The notes under the pieces are model-generated. The model was not told the origin of the DNA. It worked only from the letters and a program-made list of their open reading frames with translations, and made no database searches. Below are positions 13,983-15,661 of a DNA stretch of 15,661 nucleotides, one piece after another. The stretch is from Bacteroidota bacterium (GTDB taxonomy: Bacteria; Bacteroidota; Bacteroidia; Cytophagales; Cyclobacteriaceae). Each line of letters opens with the position of its first letter. Positions within the stretch are counted from its first letter, which is position 1. The stretch is from positions 1-15,661 of the forward strand of contig JAHEMS010000023.1 of assembly GCA_024643595.1 (NCBI GenBank), read 5' to 3'. The position numbers and the translations under genes were made by a program.

Positions 13983-15661
13983 ATGACCCATCAAAAGTTA
14001 AGAATCAACTTTCAAATTAAGCTCACGCTCTTATCGTTCATCACCTTTGTAATTATTTCTTTTTCATCATTCGCCCAGTTAAAAGAGATCTGTAATAACG
14101 GCATTGACGATGACTTCGATGGATTTATAGATTGCTACGATGGTAGCTGCGCGAATGACCCAGCATGTGATGGAATATTTTTAGGGAATGATGCCAAGTG
14201 CAGTGTTCCTCCACCGGCGTTTCCACAATTTACGATGACGTTGGATTTTGCTTCTCCCAACGAGACCACCAACCATTTCGCACGTATGGCTATCGGTGAC
14301 CTGGATCGTGATGGCATGCCTGAATTGATTTCCATGAACCGTTATACCAAAAAACTTTTTATTTTAAATGGAAATGATGGTTCCATAAAGAAAGAGGCCA
14401 CGGTGCCGTTTGAACCTTACTGGGAGATCGCAACAGGTAACCTAGATGATGATAATTGCGCCGAAATATTTTTTATTGGCTATTTGGATTTGGCAGGGAA
14501 ATCTGATGATGGGGTTTACCTTTTTGCCTATGACTGTCAATTGAATCTGATATGGCAAACGGCCAGGCCTCTTCCGGCTGATCCTATTAATTTTGGATTA
14601 ACAGATTTTGATGGGGATGGATTGGTTGAATTATATGCAAAGGACGAAATCTATGATGCTCATACCGGTGTTCGTATTGTTAAGACTACGGCATCCAATT
14701 ATAAAGAAATTAATGGAGGACCAGTCGCTGCCGATATTTTAGGAGACGCGAGACAAGAACTGATTCTGGGCCTTAGTATTTACCAGGTTAATCTTGGTTC
14801 CCGCACCGCTGATGCAGGCTCACTGACACTTTTAAAAAGTCGTCCAGAATACTTTATCCGTGATGAATACAATGCAACGAGTATTGCTGATTATAATCTG
14901 GATGGTTTCCTAGATATTATCGCTTCGGGATCTACGATCAATCATGATAGAAATACAACAATTTTCTATTGGGATGTTCAAAATGATGCGCTGAAAACAT
15001 ATATCGACCCTACCAGTGATTATGCGCCTAATGGTTGGAAAAATGGAACCGGTCGGGTAAACATCGCTGATTTGGATGGGGATGGAAAACTGAATGCCTC
15101 TTACGTTTCCGGTAAATATTTATATGCCTTAAAAGAAGATCTCACATTACACTGGCGCATTGTTATTAATGAGGAAACTTCCGGATATACCGGTTGTACC
15201 TTGTTCGATTTTAATGGAGATGGGAAGTCGGAGATTGTCTATCGCGATGAACAATTTTTATATATTATTGATGGTACTAACGGATCCGTTTATAATCAGC
15301 AGACTTGCGTATCGAGAACTAACAGGGAGTATCCCATAGTGGCGGATGTGGATGCGGATGGATCTACCGAATTGTGCGTAACATGTGGTTTTGACGATGC
15401 GTTAGCGAAGGCCAATTTTAATAAAACTGATTATTCACGATATTCTCATATACGTGTTTTTAAGTCAGCCGCTGAACCATGGGTTCCGGCAAGAAGAGTT
15501 TGGAATCAGCATGGCTATTTCGTAGTTAATGTTAATGATGATCTTACCATTCCCAAAGTACTTCAGAAGCATCAGCTTGTTTGGTCTACGGGAAGTTGTA
15601 CCCAGGGACCAAACCGGCCGCTTAATAAATTTCTCAACCAATCACCCTTCCTAAATTCAGA
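13983..15661 (+). CDS. Secreted FG-GAP/VCBS-like repeat protein, N-terminal 559 residues (runs off the right edge)
   Basis: Large exported Bacteroidota protein, open to the window end. Residues 1-31 form a signal peptide with an extended N-region, cleaved at F-A before Q32. Next is C-N-N-G-I-D-D-D-F-D-G-F-I-D-C (37-51), a motif that recurs in giant surface proteins of this phylum. It is followed by a propeller-like array with calcium-binding D-x-[DN]-x-D-G loops at 106-111, 208-213, 303-308, 363-368, 409-414 and 455-460, typical of FG-GAP/VCBS repeats. Near the edge lies VWNQHGYFVVNVNDD (506-520), followed by GPNRPLNKFLNQSPF (542-556), which I recall from proteins carrying a type IX secretion or gliding-motility C-terminal domain. 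That sorting domain would lie beyond the window. TATCTTTC (13967-13974) upstream is one base off a -7 box. Surface or secreted adhesin-like role is inferred. Confidence 0.85.
   Translation, partial: MTHQKLRINFQIKLTLLSFITFVIISFSSFAQLKEICNNGIDDDFDGFIDCYDGSCANDPACDGIFLGNDAKCSVPPPAFPQFTMTLDFASPNETTNHFARMAIGDLDRDGMPELISMNRYTKKLFILNGNDGSIKKEATVPFEPYWEIATGNLDDDNCAEIFFIGYLDLAGKSDDGVYLFAYDCQLNLIWQTARPLPADPINFGLTDFDGDGLVELYAKDEIYDAHTGVRIVKTTASNYKEINGGPVAADILGDARQELILGLSIYQVNLGSRTADAGSLTLLKSRPEYFIRDEYNATSIADYNLDGFLDIIASGSTINHDRNTTIFYWDVQNDALKTYIDPTSDYAPNGWKNGTGRVNIADLDGDGKLNASYVSGKYLYALKEDLTLHWRIVINEETSGYTGCTLFDFNGDGKSEIVYRDEQFLYIIDGTNGSVYNQQTCVSRTNREYPIVADVDADGSTELCVTCGFDDALAKANFNKTDYSRYSHIRVFKSAAEPWVPARRVWNQHGYFVVNVNDDLTIPKVLQKHQLVWSTGSCTQGPNRPLNKFLNQSPFLNS

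Overview
The window looks like ordinary core chromosome of a Bacteroidota bacterium, most likely a Cytophagales/Cyclobacteriaceae-type organism. Supporting signs are the ftsX-DUF3098-uppP gene order, signal peptides that end in A-Q, candidate -7 boxes of the TAnnTTTG type, almost no Shine-Dalgarno sequences, a K+-dependent type membrane pyrophosphatase, a PorT-like barrel, and a large secreted protein of the kind exported by type IX secretion. Base composition and coding style look even throughout. I see no tRNA, rRNA, insertion sequence, integrase, CRISPR array or phage gene.

Layout. Positions 1-1553 (minus strand) carry a tight cell-envelope cluster: ftsX, a small DUF3098 membrane protein, and uppP, which runs off the left edge. 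Positions 1614-3097 (minus) carry an ECF-type sigma factor followed 7 bp later by a single-pass membrane protein that is probably its anti-sigma partner, closed by an intrinsic terminator. Positions 3169-3597 (minus) carry a secreted DUF2147 protein. Positions 3618-6044 (minus) carry the ion-pumping membrane pyrophosphatase hppA, with its own terminator and candidate promoter. Positions 6097-7007 (minus) carry a hotdog acyl-CoA thioesterase and a 126-residue protein, coupled by a one-base TAATG overlap. The small protein resembles the psi subunit (HolD) of DNA polymerase III.

Positions 7008-7308 form a divergent control region. It contains a short reading frame ending in Thr-Thr-Ile-Thr-Ile-Ile-Thr-Gly-stop, resembling the threonine-operon leader peptide of enterobacteria. 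The complete threonine operon thrA-thrB-thrC follows on the plus strand (7309-12041). It converts aspartate through homoserine to threonine, except for the aspartate-semialdehyde dehydrogenase step, which is not encoded here. thrC overlaps the convergent pcm gene by 24 bp. A structured intergenic region (12778-12857) separates pcm from an outer-membrane barrel protein (minus). The right end (13983-15661, plus) is the N-terminal 559 residues of a calcium-loop, FG-GAP/VCBS-like secreted protein cut by the window edge.

No clearly new multi-gene system is visible. The items most worth a second look are the putative Thr/Ile leader upstream of thrA, the HolD/psi-like protein, and the paired inverted repeats between pcm and the barrel gene.
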